Assembly: GCF_030863805.1 (NCBI RefSeq)
Contig: NZ_CP132957.1
Coordinates: 2,666,001-2,730,000, forward strand
Direction of reading: 5' to 3'
DNA length: 64,000 nt
DNA from: Kineothrix sp. MB12-C1
GTDB taxonomy: Bacteria; Bacillota; Clostridia; Lachnospirales; Lachnospiraceae
Shown here: one piece after another, positions 25,542 through 34,181 of the stretch
Numbering within the stretch: position 1 is the stretch's first letter
How the letters are laid out: every line of letters begins with the position of its first letter
The notes under the pieces: generated by a model
Seen by the model: the letters and a program-made list of their open reading frames with translations, nothing else
Databases searched by the model: none
Told to the model about the DNA's origin: nothing
Translations under genes and position numbers: made by a program

Positions 25542-27089
25542 ATGGGAAGAGTAAAATATGCAACAAAAAATATTGCCTTCGGCTGGATGGGAAACATAGC
25601 TACGCTTCTGCTGGGAGCAATATTAAGGCAAGTCTTTATCGGGCGGCTGGGCGATACTTTGCTCGGTGTAAACGATTATTATACAAGCATACTTACCGTA
25701 TTGTCTCTGGCGGAGCTCGGAGTCGGTACGGCATTTAATTACAGCCTTTACGGACCGGTAGCGAGGAACGATTATGAAAAAATAAAGTCTTATATGCAGC
25801 TTTATAGGAAGGCTTATATGGTTATCGCTTGTGTAATTGCGGTAATCGGTCTGGCATTGGCTCCATTTTTAAAATATCTTATAAAGAGTCCGGGAAACAA
25901 TTCATGGGAAGATTTGACGGTATATTATTTTATTTTTCTGTTCAATACGGTCAGTACCTATTTCGTTGCCTACAAATACAGCCTTGTCAATGCGCAGCAA
26001 AAGAATTATATCCAGACTAATGTGATTACAATTACCAAGGTGGTTACAGTAACCTTGCAGATTATTGGGTTGTTTATTCTTCCCAACTTTTATCTCTATC
26101 TGTTCACATTGGCGGTGATAGAGCTGTTACAGAAGATTTTCGTAAGCTATTATTTGAATAAAATGTATCCGTACCTGTTGGAAAAAGGGGTGAAAAAGCT
26201 TTCGAAAGAGGAAGTAGGAGAAATCATCCGACAGACGAAAGCGCTTGTGCTTCATAGAATTGGGGATATGGCAAGACTTCAGACAGATACGGCAATTATT
26301 GGAGCATTTATCGATGTTACGACCGTAGGTTTCGTAGGAACTTATAACTATGTAATTTCCTCCGTCTCCAATTTCGTAAATATTATTTTTAATTCAGTAC
26401 TGTCAAGCTTTGGAAACTTAATTGCGACAGAAAGCAAAGAGAAGCAATATCTGATGTTTCGTATATATCGCTTTTTCGCTTGTTGGATCTATGGATTTTC
26501 AGCGATTGGTTTCTATCTTCTTCTAACGCCCCTCATTACTCTTTGGGTGGGAGAAGCACGTATTCTCAGTGACTTAGTCATTGGCTGTATTATGATTGAT
26601 TATTATTTTAAAGGAGAGCGTATTGTACTCTCCAATTATAAGACAGCGGCAGGTGTATTTGAGCAGGATAAATATTTACCATTAATTCAAGGTGTGGTGA
26701 ATCTTGTGATTTCTATTGTACTTGTGAACAAAATGGGGCTTGTAGGAATCTATATCGGTACGATTATTTCAGGGATTCTTGCAAATTTGATTAGGCCGTT
26801 TATTATTTATAGAGTATGTTTCGATAAAAGTACCGTTGCCTATTTTGGGGATTCTTTTAAATATATCGGAACGAACATTGCAGCACTTTTGCTTTTGTTG
26901 ATGATAAAGAACGCTGTAATGACCGAAGTATCTATTATACTCTTTTTAGCGATGGCAGTTATTATTACCATTGTATTTAATAGTTTGTTTTTACTTATCT
27001 TCGGCAGATGTGAAGAATTTAAATATATATGCAATCTTATGATTGGAAAGAAAAGAAAGTTATTGAACAGGGGAAAACCTTCTGATTGA
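25542..27089 (+). CDS. wzx: Wzx-type oligosaccharide flippase
   Basis: A 515-residue membrane protein with about fourteen helices of the polysaccharide synthesis/MOP superfamily. The N-terminus KNIAFGWMGNIATLLLGAILRQ and the long, mostly hydrophobic sequence fit Wzx proteins, which move undecaprenyl-diphosphate-linked repeat units across the membrane. ATG 25542 (MGRVKYATKN) is the likely start; an upstream in-frame start at 25485 lies inside the GT2 gene. With the initiator at 20718 and the Wzy-like protein at 29141 it could complete a Wzx/Wzy pathway. The next gene begins within 40 bases. Confidence 0.88.
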   Translation: MGRVKYATKNIAFGWMGNIATLLLGAILRQVFIGRLGDTLLGVNDYYTSILTVLSLAELGVGTAFNYSLYGPVARNDYEKIKSYMQLYRKAYMVIACVIAVIGLALAPFLKYLIKSPGNNSWEDLTVYYFIFLFNTVSTYFVAYKYSLVNAQQKNYIQTNVITITKVVTVTLQIIGLFILPNFYLYLFTLAVIELLQKIFVSYYLNKMYPYLLEKGVKKLSKEEVGEIIRQTKALVLHRIGDMARLQTDTAIIGAFIDVTTVGFVGTYNYVISSVSNFVNIIFNSVLSSFGNLIATESKEKQYLMFRIYRFFACWIYGFSAIGFYLLLTPLITLWVGEARILSDLVIGCIMIDYYFKGERIVLSNYKTAAGVFEQDKYLPLIQGVVNLVISIVLVNKMGLVGIYIGTIISGILANLIRPFIIYRVCFDKSTVAYFGDSFKYIGTNIAALLLLLMIKNAVMTEVSIILFLAMAVIITIVFNSLFLLIFGRCEEFKYICNLMIGKKRKLLNRGKPSD

Positions 27090-27123
27090 TATGCGTGCTG
27101 GAGCATGCAGATGGGAGCCGGGA

Positions 27124-28209
27124 ATGACGGAACAAATTAAGAGAATGGAAAAAGAGGCGAGGCAGCAGTTGCTTCACTATCATGAAAAAGGCATTCCTCA
27201 GACAGTGAAAAACCTCATAAAAAAGACGGCGGGACGTTATGTGCCGCCGAATGACCTGATTTTCTGGCCGACAGGACTGCTCGCTAACGTGCTTATGGAA
27301 AGTTATGAGATGTGGGAAGATAAGGAAGCGGTTCTTATGGCGCTGACTACTTATTTTGACCGATGGATCGATAAGGGAATGCCTATTTATTATATGGATG
27401 ATATATTATGCGGTGTCGGACTTATCGATATATATAAAATGACTGGGAAAGAAATATACCGGATGGCGGCACATAAGATGGCAGAATTTCTGTATCAAAT
27501 GGAAGAGAAGGACGCGGACCGGGCAGGAAATCTTCCTTACCGCCCGACTCAAAAGAATTATCATATCTATGTGGACGGAATAGGAATGATCTGTCCGTTT
27601 CTTTGTAAATACGGGGTGGAGTTTGGAGAAGAGAGAGCGATACATCTCGCTATGAAGCAGATAAAGAATATGCTGTCTTATGGAATGGATGAAAAACTCG
27701 GATTACCATATCACGGTTATATGTATGAAAGTAAGGTGAAATATGGTATTATCGGATGGGGACGTGCAGTGGGCTGGCTTCTTCTCGGAATGGCCGGTAC
27801 CCTTAAATTCCTGCCTGCGGGATATGGAGGCAGTGAAGAAATTGTAAATGCGTTCAGAAAGTTGATATATAGTACATCGTCTTATCAGAAAGAAAACGGA
27901 GCTTTTGCATGGCAGCTGCAGGCGATGGAAGGACCGGAAGACAGTTCTGCTACAGCGATGATCGCACAAGCCATTTTGACAGGGATACAATGTGGTATTA
28001 TGGATAATGACAGTATGTGCCGGGAATTGACAAGAAAAGCCGGAGAATATCTTTCAAAATGCGAGAAGGATGGTCAAGTATATCATTGTTCCGGCGAATG
28101 TTTGGGATTTTCACAGTATCCACAAGTTTACGGAGCTTATCCGTGGTCGTTGGGACCGGGACTCGCTGTATTGTTAGGAACGAAAATGGAGGACTATAAT
28201 CAGTTATGA
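27124..28209 (+). CDS. GH88/GH105-like six-hairpin glycoside hydrolase
   Basis: A 361-residue soluble protein without signal peptide. Segments match the unsaturated uronyl hydrolase fold (GH88/GH105, YteR type): YMDDILCGVGL; IYVDGIGMICPFLCKYG, whose D151 corresponds to the catalytic Asp in the D-x-x-x-M-x-x-PF motif; WGRAVGWLLLG; and EDSSATAMIAQAI. In this family the enzyme removes an unsaturated uronic acid from a cleaved polysaccharide. Its occurrence in a synthesis locus between a flippase and a GT11 is unusual. ATG 27124 is preferred over 27091 because GGGAG lies 6 bases before it. The stop overlaps the next start (ATGA). Confidence 0.78.
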   Translation: MTEQIKRMEKEARQQLLHYHEKGIPQTVKNLIKKTAGRYVPPNDLIFWPTGLLANVLMESYEMWEDKEAVLMALTTYFDRWIDKGMPIYYMDDILCGVGLIDIYKMTGKEIYRMAAHKMAEFLYQMEEKDADRAGNLPYRPTQKNYHIYVDGIGMICPFLCKYGVEFGEERAIHLAMKQIKNMLSYGMDEKLGLPYHGYMYESKVKYGIIGWGRAVGWLLLGMAGTLKFLPAGYGGSEEIVNAFRKLIYSTSSYQKENGAFAWQLQAMEGPEDSSATAMIAQAILTGIQCGIMDNDSMCRELTRKAGEYLSKCEKDGQVYHCSGECLGFSQYPQVYGAYPWSLGPGLAVLLGTKMEDYNQL

Positions 28210-29105
28210 TTATTATACAGGTAGCCGGCGGGCTTGGCAATCAGATGCAGCAATACGCTTTATATCGGAAGTTCTTAAACCTTGGAATAGAAGCGAAGCT
28301 GGATATTTCCTGGTTTACGGAAGAAAAAAGACAAAGCGGTGTATTGGCGAAACGAGAGTTGGAACTGAATTATTTCGAAGGACTTGCATATGAAGTATGC
28401 ACGGAAGAAGAAAAACAAATACTAATTGGAAGAGGAAGATTTTTTGAGAAGGTAAAAGGAAAATTGTTTCCTCAGACGAAGAAAGTTTTCTATGAGACGG
28501 ATATGTACCATCAGGAAATTTTCAGTTTCCGGGATAAATATTTGTGCGGTTACTGGGCGTGCGAAAAGTATTATGCAGATATCGTGAGCCTTCTAAGGGA
28601 AGAAATAAGATTTCCGACAAGCGGTGATTTCAGAAATTTAGAGATGGCCGATCGAATGGCAAAAGAGGAGTCCGTCAGTATTCATATCCGTAGAGGGGAC
28701 TATCTCGATGCGGAGAATGAAGCGATGTTCGGCAATATATGCACGGAGGCTTATTATGAGGGAGCGATAAAAGAAATGAAGCGTCTCTATCCGAAGGCTC
28801 ATTTCTATCTATTTTCGGATGATATAGAATACGTAAAAAGGGCCTATAGAGGGGAAGAATATACAGTTCTGGATATTAACAAAGGCAAAGACAGCTTTTA
28901 TGATATATGGTTGATGAGCCGATGCAAACACAATATATGTGCCAATTCCACCTTCAGCTTATGGGGTGCCAGACTGAACGATAATTCGGAGAAGGTGGTG
29001 ATAAGGCCTTCTATCCATAAGAATTCGCAGAAATTTGACCCGCAGCTTATGCATGAACTGTGGAAGGGATGGATGCTCTTAGATAATGAAGGAAGAGTCG
29101 TATAG
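28206..29105 (+). CDS. GT11 family glycosyltransferase, alpha-1,2-fucosyltransferase type (second copy)
   Basis: A 299-residue GT11 enzyme with MIIIQVAGGLGNQMQQYALY, HIRRGDYL (H160, the same position as in the protein at 5700) and NSTFSLWGARLN. The insertion YLDAENEAMFGNICTEAYYE is also shared. Likely reaction: L-fucose from GDP-fucose to a hydroxyl (often O-2) of a galactose-like acceptor. It starts in an ATGA overlap with the hydrolase gene. It is similar to but clearly diverged from the first GT11, so the two probably serve different glycans or acceptors. Confidence 0.92.
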   Translation: MIIIQVAGGLGNQMQQYALYRKFLNLGIEAKLDISWFTEEKRQSGVLAKRELELNYFEGLAYEVCTEEEKQILIGRGRFFEKVKGKLFPQTKKVFYETDMYHQEIFSFRDKYLCGYWACEKYYADIVSLLREEIRFPTSGDFRNLEMADRMAKEESVSIHIRRGDYLDAENEAMFGNICTEAYYEGAIKEMKRLYPKAHFYLFSDDIEYVKRAYRGEEYTVLDINKGKDSFYDIWLMSRCKHNICANSTFSLWGARLNDNSEKVVIRPSIHKNSQKFDPQLMHELWKGWMLLDNEGRVV

Positions 29106-29123
29106 ACGATAGTGGAGGCAGGT

Positions 29124-29131
29124 TAAGGAGG
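29124..29131 (+). promoter_or_regulatory. Ribosome binding site supporting a TTG start
   Basis: TAAGGAGG lies 9 bases before TTG 29141. No ATG or GTG occurs at a matching distance, so this strong site supports TTG as the start of the Wzy-like gene. Confidence 0.75.
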
Positions 29132-29140
29132 AAATAAGTT

Positions 29141-30694
29141 TTGGAGAATTTAAAGCTAAAAATCACAGTACAGGAAATTTGCTATTACTTATTTTTTTCA
29201 TTACTGTTTTTTGCAAAAGGAGCCGGATTATATGATGGACAGAATATTTTTAAAATATGTTTAATTCTGGGTGGAATTTGTCTGGCAGCAAAGCTTTTGT
29301 TTACGGAATATAAAGTGAAGGAATTAGTAATTATAGCAGTATTGTGCCTTGTAAGCATGCTTAGCTATTACCAAACCAGGGAAAAGGGAATTCTTTTTTC
29401 CCTTATGATGGTAATAGGATTAAAGAATATTCCATTAAAACGTCTGTTTAAAGTAGCACTTTTTGTATGGAGCATATCATTTATTCCTATGGTAATCATG
29501 ACTACACTCGGTTTGGTTTCAAGTCCATTCCGTGTACATGTGCGCCCCTTAGTAGGATTTGTTATCCGTTGGGGACTGGGAAGTGCACATCCTAATGTGG
29601 GTCATATGTCATATCTAATACTCGTTATATTGATTGTATATATTTTGGATAAAAAGGTATCATGGAAGTCCTGTGCACTCTTATTTATGGGAAACTGTTT
29701 TGTCTTTTTATATACGGTGAGTCAGACCGGATTTATCATGACGACATTTTATTTAATGGTCATTATGTATCTTTCGTATAGAAAGCAGCCTTCAAAATGG
29801 GAGTATGGGATGGTGGAATGCGTGCTTCCGGGATGTATTCTGGCATCCTTAGTACTTCCGATTCTCCTTACAGGAAAAGCTTTTGATATCTTGAATAAAT
29901 TGATGAATACAAGGGTTATGCAGTCAAAGCGCTATCTGACAGAAGAAAGGATTACCTTATTCGGCTCCAGGCTCGGACTAAATGATGCGGTTAATACAAT
30001 GGATAATTCTTATTTATTTGCATTTATGACATATGGAGTAATTACATTTATTATTTTAATGGCAGCCTATTTTTTTGTTATCAGAAGATATATAAAGGAA
30101 CGGAAAAATAAGGAATTAGCTATCATAGTAACGCTGCTGATTGCGGGGCTTTCAGAACCTTTCTTGTTTAATACTTCATTTAAAAACCTATCACTTTTAT
30201 TTTGGGGTGGTCTGATTTTCACGCCTATGAAACAGAATAGTTCATTATGGGGCAGGACTGTCTGTATTCTAAAAGGTGGGGATAGAGAAATGGAAATAGC
30301 GTTAGAGAAGGCCGTGAACGTATGCAGTAATATAAAAAAGTGTATTTCTGATTATAAGAAAGTTTTAGTAATTGGAGCAGTTATTTTCGCTTTACTTTGG
30401 CCTGGATCTTATATGATCACGGCGGTGAAACATACGGAAATCATCGTACCGAGAAACTTGTGCGACTCGACTGATTTGCCATCTGTCTATGTCGAGGATG
30501 GGATAGCCGCGGGGGGTGGACTAATTCTTGGATACAAGGATAAAGAAACACCGATGGTAGCATTTGAAGGTACGCTTCCCTCCGTTGAGTATATAAGAGG
30601 CATTATATGCAGGGCCGCTTATGGAGGGATGTTAGGTTTTATAGTTGTGTTAGGTGAACGTTATATGATAAAATATAGAGATTCAAGGAAATAA
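29141..30694 (+). CDS. wzy: Wzy-like polymerase with a short C-terminal two-helix module
   Basis: A 517-residue protein. Residues ~10-365 form a polymerase-like membrane core with about eleven helices, including GSAHPNVGHMSYL, the equivalent of GHPN in the protein at 18471, and SQTGFIMTTFY. Beyond the core a cytoplasmic stretch leads to a new helix (about 408-426), an outside segment of about 60 residues (about 430-488) and a last helix (about 489-505). This add-on resembles in layout, though not in length, the Wzz-like end of the protein at 44241. The TTG start rests on the strong ribosome site at 29124-29131. Likely role: polymerising repeat units, perhaps with built-in length control. Confidence 0.72.
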   Translation: MENLKLKITVQEICYYLFFSLLFFAKGAGLYDGQNIFKICLILGGICLAAKLLFTEYKVKELVIIAVLCLVSMLSYYQTREKGILFSLMMVIGLKNIPLKRLFKVALFVWSISFIPMVIMTTLGLVSSPFRVHVRPLVGFVIRWGLGSAHPNVGHMSYLILVILIVYILDKKVSWKSCALLFMGNCFVFLYTVSQTGFIMTTFYLMVIMYLSYRKQPSKWEYGMVECVLPGCILASLVLPILLTGKAFDILNKLMNTRVMQSKRYLTEERITLFGSRLGLNDAVNTMDNSYLFAFMTYGVITFIILMAAYFFVIRRYIKERKNKELAIIVTLLIAGLSEPFLFNTSFKNLSLLFWGGLIFTPMKQNSSLWGRTVCILKGGDREMEIALEKAVNVCSNIKKCISDYKKVLVIGAVIFALLWPGSYMITAVKHTEIIVPRNLCDSTDLPSVYVEDGIAAGGGLILGYKDKETPMVAFEGTLPSVEYIRGIICRAAYGGMLGFIVVLGERYMIKYRDSRK

Positions 30695-30706
30695 GGAGTT
30701 TTATCC

Positions 30707-31849
30707 ATGAGCAACCGAAAGAAGCACAAAAAAATAGCAATGATAGGTCATAAACGGATACCTTCAAGGGAAGGAGGCGTTGAAATCGTAGTGGACGAGT
30801 TATCCACTAGATTGGTAGAACGCAGCTTCTTTGTAGATGCATATAATCGTTCAGGTTATCATGTGTCAGGAAAGGAATTTGATGAGAAAAGAGGAAAGGT
30901 TTATAATGGTGTTAATCTGATTACCATTCCTACCTTTAAGAATAGTAAGTTAAATGCTATTGTTTATTCTTTTTTGGCGACAATCAGAGCTTTATTTGGA
31001 GGCTATAACGCAATACACTATCATGCGGAAGGCCCTTGTGCCATGATTTTTATTCCTAAGTTATTCGGAATCCGAGTAGTAGCTACTATTCATGGATTAG
31101 ATTGGCAAAGGGCAAAATGGGGAAACTTTGCTTCCAAGGTACTTAAGTTCGGGGAGGCCATGGCTGCGAAGTATGCGGATGAGGTGATTGTTCTTTCCAA
31201 GAATGTACAAGACTATTTCAAAGATACTTATCAAAGAGAGACGGCGTATATTCCAAACGGAATTAGCAGACCGGAGATAAAAGAGCCTAAGCTTATAAAA
31301 GAAAAACTTGGTCTGGAGAAGGACGGATATATTTTATTCTTGGCCAGATTGGTACCCGAAAAAGGTATTCATTATCTTATCAGAGCCTTTAAGAAGATAG
31401 ATACAGATAAGAAATTGGTGATTGCAGGCGGCAATAGCCATGCGGTGGAATATGTGGAAAAGATAAGAAAAATGGCTGAGAAGGATGAACGTATTATATT
31501 CACAGGCTTTGTACAGGGCAGGGAACTGGAAGAATTATATTCCAATGCATATGTCTTCGTACTTCCCAGCGATATCGAAGGGATGGCGATTAGCCTTTTG
31601 GAAGCGATGAGTTATAGTAACTGCTGTCTGGTAAGCGATATTCGAGAGAATATGGAAGTTGTAGAGGATAAAGCAGCTTCTTTTAGACAAGGAAGCGTGG
31701 AAAGCTTACGCAAGGAATTGGAAAGACTGATACGGGAAGAAGCTGTGACGGCTCATTATAAAGCTGTGAGCGGTGACTTCATTTGTAATAAATATAGTTG
31801 GGATGATGTTGTGGATAAGACAATAAAGTTATATTTGGGGAATAAATAG
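30707..31849 (+). CDS. Glycosyltransferase family 4 with DUF1972-like N-terminus (rhamnosyltransferase type)
   Basis: A 380-residue GT4 enzyme. The N-terminal segment IGHKRIPSREGGVEIVVDEL is characteristic of DUF1972-type GT4 enzymes, several of which are described as rhamnosyltransferases. Then come IHYHAEGPC, TIHGLDWQRAKWG, and the donor site SDIEGMAISLLEAMSYSNC (E-x7-E). Rhamnose as the donor sugar is an inference. It follows the polymerase gene by 12 bases and the next GT4 starts two bases after its stop. Confidence 0.88.
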   Translation: MSNRKKHKKIAMIGHKRIPSREGGVEIVVDELSTRLVERSFFVDAYNRSGYHVSGKEFDEKRGKVYNGVNLITIPTFKNSKLNAIVYSFLATIRALFGGYNAIHYHAEGPCAMIFIPKLFGIRVVATIHGLDWQRAKWGNFASKVLKFGEAMAAKYADEVIVLSKNVQDYFKDTYQRETAYIPNGISRPEIKEPKLIKEKLGLEKDGYILFLARLVPEKGIHYLIRAFKKIDTDKKLVIAGGNSHAVEYVEKIRKMAEKDERIIFTGFVQGRELEELYSNAYVFVLPSDIEGMAISLLEAMSYSNCCLVSDIRENMEVVEDKAASFRQGSVESLRKELERLIREEAVTAHYKAVSGDFICNKYSWDDVVDKTIKLYLGNK

Positions 31850-31850
31850 T

Positions 31851-33056
31851 ATGAAGATACTGATGGTTAATAAGTTTCTTTATCCAAATGGAGGTTCTGA
31901 GACTTATATTTTTAAATTAGGACAACAATTGGAACAAATGGGACATCAGGTACAGTTTTTTGGAATGGAGCATGAAGGGCGTATTGTAGGTAATCAGATG
32001 GAATGTTATACATCTGGTATGGATTTTCACAGCAGTAAACTGCAAAAGTTTCTTTATCCATTTAAAATTTTATATTCAACAGAAGCGAAGAAGAAAATAA
32101 TAAGGGTGCTTGAGGGCTTTAAGCCTCAAGTTGTTCATTTAAATAATTTCAACTTCCAATTGACACCGTCCATTTTATATGGAATTAGGGACTACGAGAG
32201 AAGAAGCGGAGAAAAAATCAAAGTGATTTTCACTGCTCATGATAGTCAGTTAGTATGCCCGAATCATTTGATGCAAAGATATGATACCGGTGAGAAATGT
32301 CAAGATTGTCTTAGGGGAAGTGCTTTTAACTGTACGAAGAACAGATGCGTACACGGTTCTTTGGTGAAAAGCTTTTTGGGAAGTATAGAAGGGTATTTAT
32401 ATAGAAAAATAAAGACATATCGTTTTATAGATCAGGTGATAAGTCCCAGCTATTTTATGAAGGAAGTGCTTTCTACCAGCGCTGTGCTTAAGGATAAGAT
32501 AATGGTAATGCATAACTTCGTGGATAAGCCCGTAACAATGGACGAGGAAGATAAAGGAAAAAAGGATTATGTTTTATATTTCGGGAGATATTCTGAGGAG
32601 AAAGGAATACGAACCCTTTTAAAGGTTTGTGAGGAGCTTCCGGATATCCCTTTTGTATTTATCGGCAGCGGCCCTTTGGAAGAGAAGGTAAATCGGCTTC
32701 CGAATGTGGAAAACAGAGGATTTCTCATAGGTGAAGAATTGTATGAGGGAATTCGCCGGGCGAAGTTCAGCGTATTTACTTCGGAATGCTATGAGAATTG
32801 CCCTTTTGCCGTTATGGAAGCTCAAATGTATGGAACTCCGGTGATAGGAGCTAATATCGGAGGAGTGCCGGAATTGATTGCTGAGGGTCAAACAGGGGAA
32901 CTGTTTGAAAGCGGCAATGCGTCGGAACTTAGAGATAAAATAAAGTCCTTATGGGAGAACGAAGAGAAGATCAACAGATACACAAAAGCTTGTCAGGAAG
33001 TGGAATTCGACAGTTTGAAGACTTATTGTGATAAGCTTCTTCAAGTTTATTCATAG
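31851..33056 (+). CDS. Glycosyltransferase family 4 with cysteine-rich insertion
   Basis: A 401-residue GT4 enzyme starting MKILMVNKFLYPNGGSE. Between the two Rossmann domains a segment of about 40 residues holds several Cys residues (VCPNHLMQRYD, CQDCLRG, FNCTKNRCVHG), a pattern I have seen in a subgroup of GT4 proteins and that could bind a metal. The donor site is CYENCPFAVMEAQMYGTPV. It begins with ATG two bases after the previous stop. A 92-base gap with a perfect 6-bp hairpin (33100-33114) follows. Confidence 0.87.
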   Translation: MKILMVNKFLYPNGGSETYIFKLGQQLEQMGHQVQFFGMEHEGRIVGNQMECYTSGMDFHSSKLQKFLYPFKILYSTEAKKKIIRVLEGFKPQVVHLNNFNFQLTPSILYGIRDYERRSGEKIKVIFTAHDSQLVCPNHLMQRYDTGEKCQDCLRGSAFNCTKNRCVHGSLVKSFLGSIEGYLYRKIKTYRFIDQVISPSYFMKEVLSTSAVLKDKIMVMHNFVDKPVTMDEEDKGKKDYVLYFGRYSEEKGIRTLLKVCEELPDIPFVFIGSGPLEEKVNRLPNVENRGFLIGEELYEGIRRAKFSVFTSECYENCPFAVMEAQMYGTPVIGANIGGVPELIAEGQTGELFESGNASELRDKIKSLWENEEKINRYTKACQEVEFDSLKTYCDKLLQVYS

Positions 33057-33148
33057 GCAACTGATAAATATGAAAATTATGAGCGGGGTACAGCATATCG
33101 CAGCCTACGGCTGCAATCTAATAAATTTGAAAATAGAGGATATACATT

Positions 33149-34156
33149 ATGGCTAAAAGAACATTATACGGTACGGTAATAGTAACATATAGATGTAACG
33201 CACGATGCAATATGTGTGATTGTTTCAAGGACCCAACCAAACCCAGCGAGGAAATAACGCTTGAGGATATCAAGAAGTTACCGGAAATGGCATTCACTAA
33301 TATTACCGGAGGAGAACCATTTATCCGGCAGGATATACCGGATATCGTGCGTGAGCTCTATAAGAAGAGTGATCGAATCGTAATATCTACGAACGGATAC
33401 TTTACGGATCGGATTATTGCCTTATGCAAAGAATTTCCGAAGGTCGGTATTCGAATAAGCATCGAAGGCCTTCAGGCGACAAACGATGCAATAAGGGGAA
33501 TCCCAGATGGCTTTAATAGAGGCTATAATACCTTGAAAACGTTAGTGGAAATGAAACATCCCGATGTGGGATTCGGCATGACGGTTCAGGATATGAACTG
33601 TGAGGACTTGGTTCCTCTTTATAAGATATCCGATGAGCTAGGAATGGAATTTGCCACAGCAACGTTACACAATTCCTTTTATTTCAGGAAAACGGACAAT
33701 AAAATCGATCATAAGTTGAAAGTATCCGAGAATTTTGAGAAGTTGATTAACGAACTATTGAAAAGCAAATCGCCAAAGAAATGGTTCCGAGCTTACTTCA
33801 ATCACGGTTTGATCAATTATATTTATGGAAATAAAAGGCTGCTTCCCTGTGATATGTCTAAAAATGCATTTTTTATTGATCCGTTCTGCGATGTGTTGCC
33901 TTGTAACGGAATGGAGCAGAAAGCAGTTATGGGTAATTTGAGAGAACAGTCATGGGAAGAGTTATGGACTTCCAAGCAAGCGGACGAGGTTCGGGTATGT
34001 GCCAAGAATTGCGGAAGAAATTGCTGGATGATAGGCAGTGCGTCTCCTGCCATGCATAAGTATATATGGGTACCTGGGTGGTGGGTTATTAAGCATAAAA
34101 TATTTAAAGGCGGAAAATACAGCCTGAAGGAAAATAAATTTATCTCTTTTGATTGA
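33149..34156 (+). CDS. Radical SAM protein with SPASM-like C-terminal cysteines
   Basis: A 335-residue protein. The radical SAM cluster motif is C16-x3-C20-x2-C23 (RCNARCNMCDCF), followed by GGEPF and ISTNGYF. The C-terminal part has further Cys residues (FCDVLPCNG and VCAKNCGRNCWM), as in SPASM or twitch domains that hold extra iron-sulphur clusters. The reaction cannot be predicted; family members modify peptides, or sugars and aminoglycosides (epimerisation, dehydrogenation). Within a glycan locus a sugar or lipid-carrier substrate is plausible. GAGG lies 9 bases before ATG 33149. I see no convincing precursor-peptide gene, although a 28-codon frame overlaps the start (33070-33156). Confidence 0.88.
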   Translation: MAKRTLYGTVIVTYRCNARCNMCDCFKDPTKPSEEITLEDIKKLPEMAFTNITGGEPFIRQDIPDIVRELYKKSDRIVISTNGYFTDRIIALCKEFPKVGIRISIEGLQATNDAIRGIPDGFNRGYNTLKTLVEMKHPDVGFGMTVQDMNCEDLVPLYKISDELGMEFATATLHNSFYFRKTDNKIDHKLKVSENFEKLINELLKSKSPKKWFRAYFNHGLINYIYGNKRLLPCDMSKNAFFIDPFCDVLPCNGMEQKAVMGNLREQSWEELWTSKQADEVRVCAKNCGRNCWMIGSASPAMHKYIWVPGWWVIKHKIFKGGKYSLKENKFISFD

Positions 34157-34181
34157 TTGTGTAACAGTAGATTGGTAAAGT

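Noticed and set aside
27091-27123. ATG 27091 as the start of the GH105-like gene
   Set aside because: The extra eleven residues show no family similarity, and GGGAG is well placed for ATG 27124 but not for 27091.
33149-34156. Radical SAM gene as part of a peptide natural-product (RiPP) cluster
   Set aside because: No transporter, peptidase or convincing precursor gene lies nearby; all neighbours are glycosyltransferases. The 28-codon frame upstream is noted as a weak observation only.
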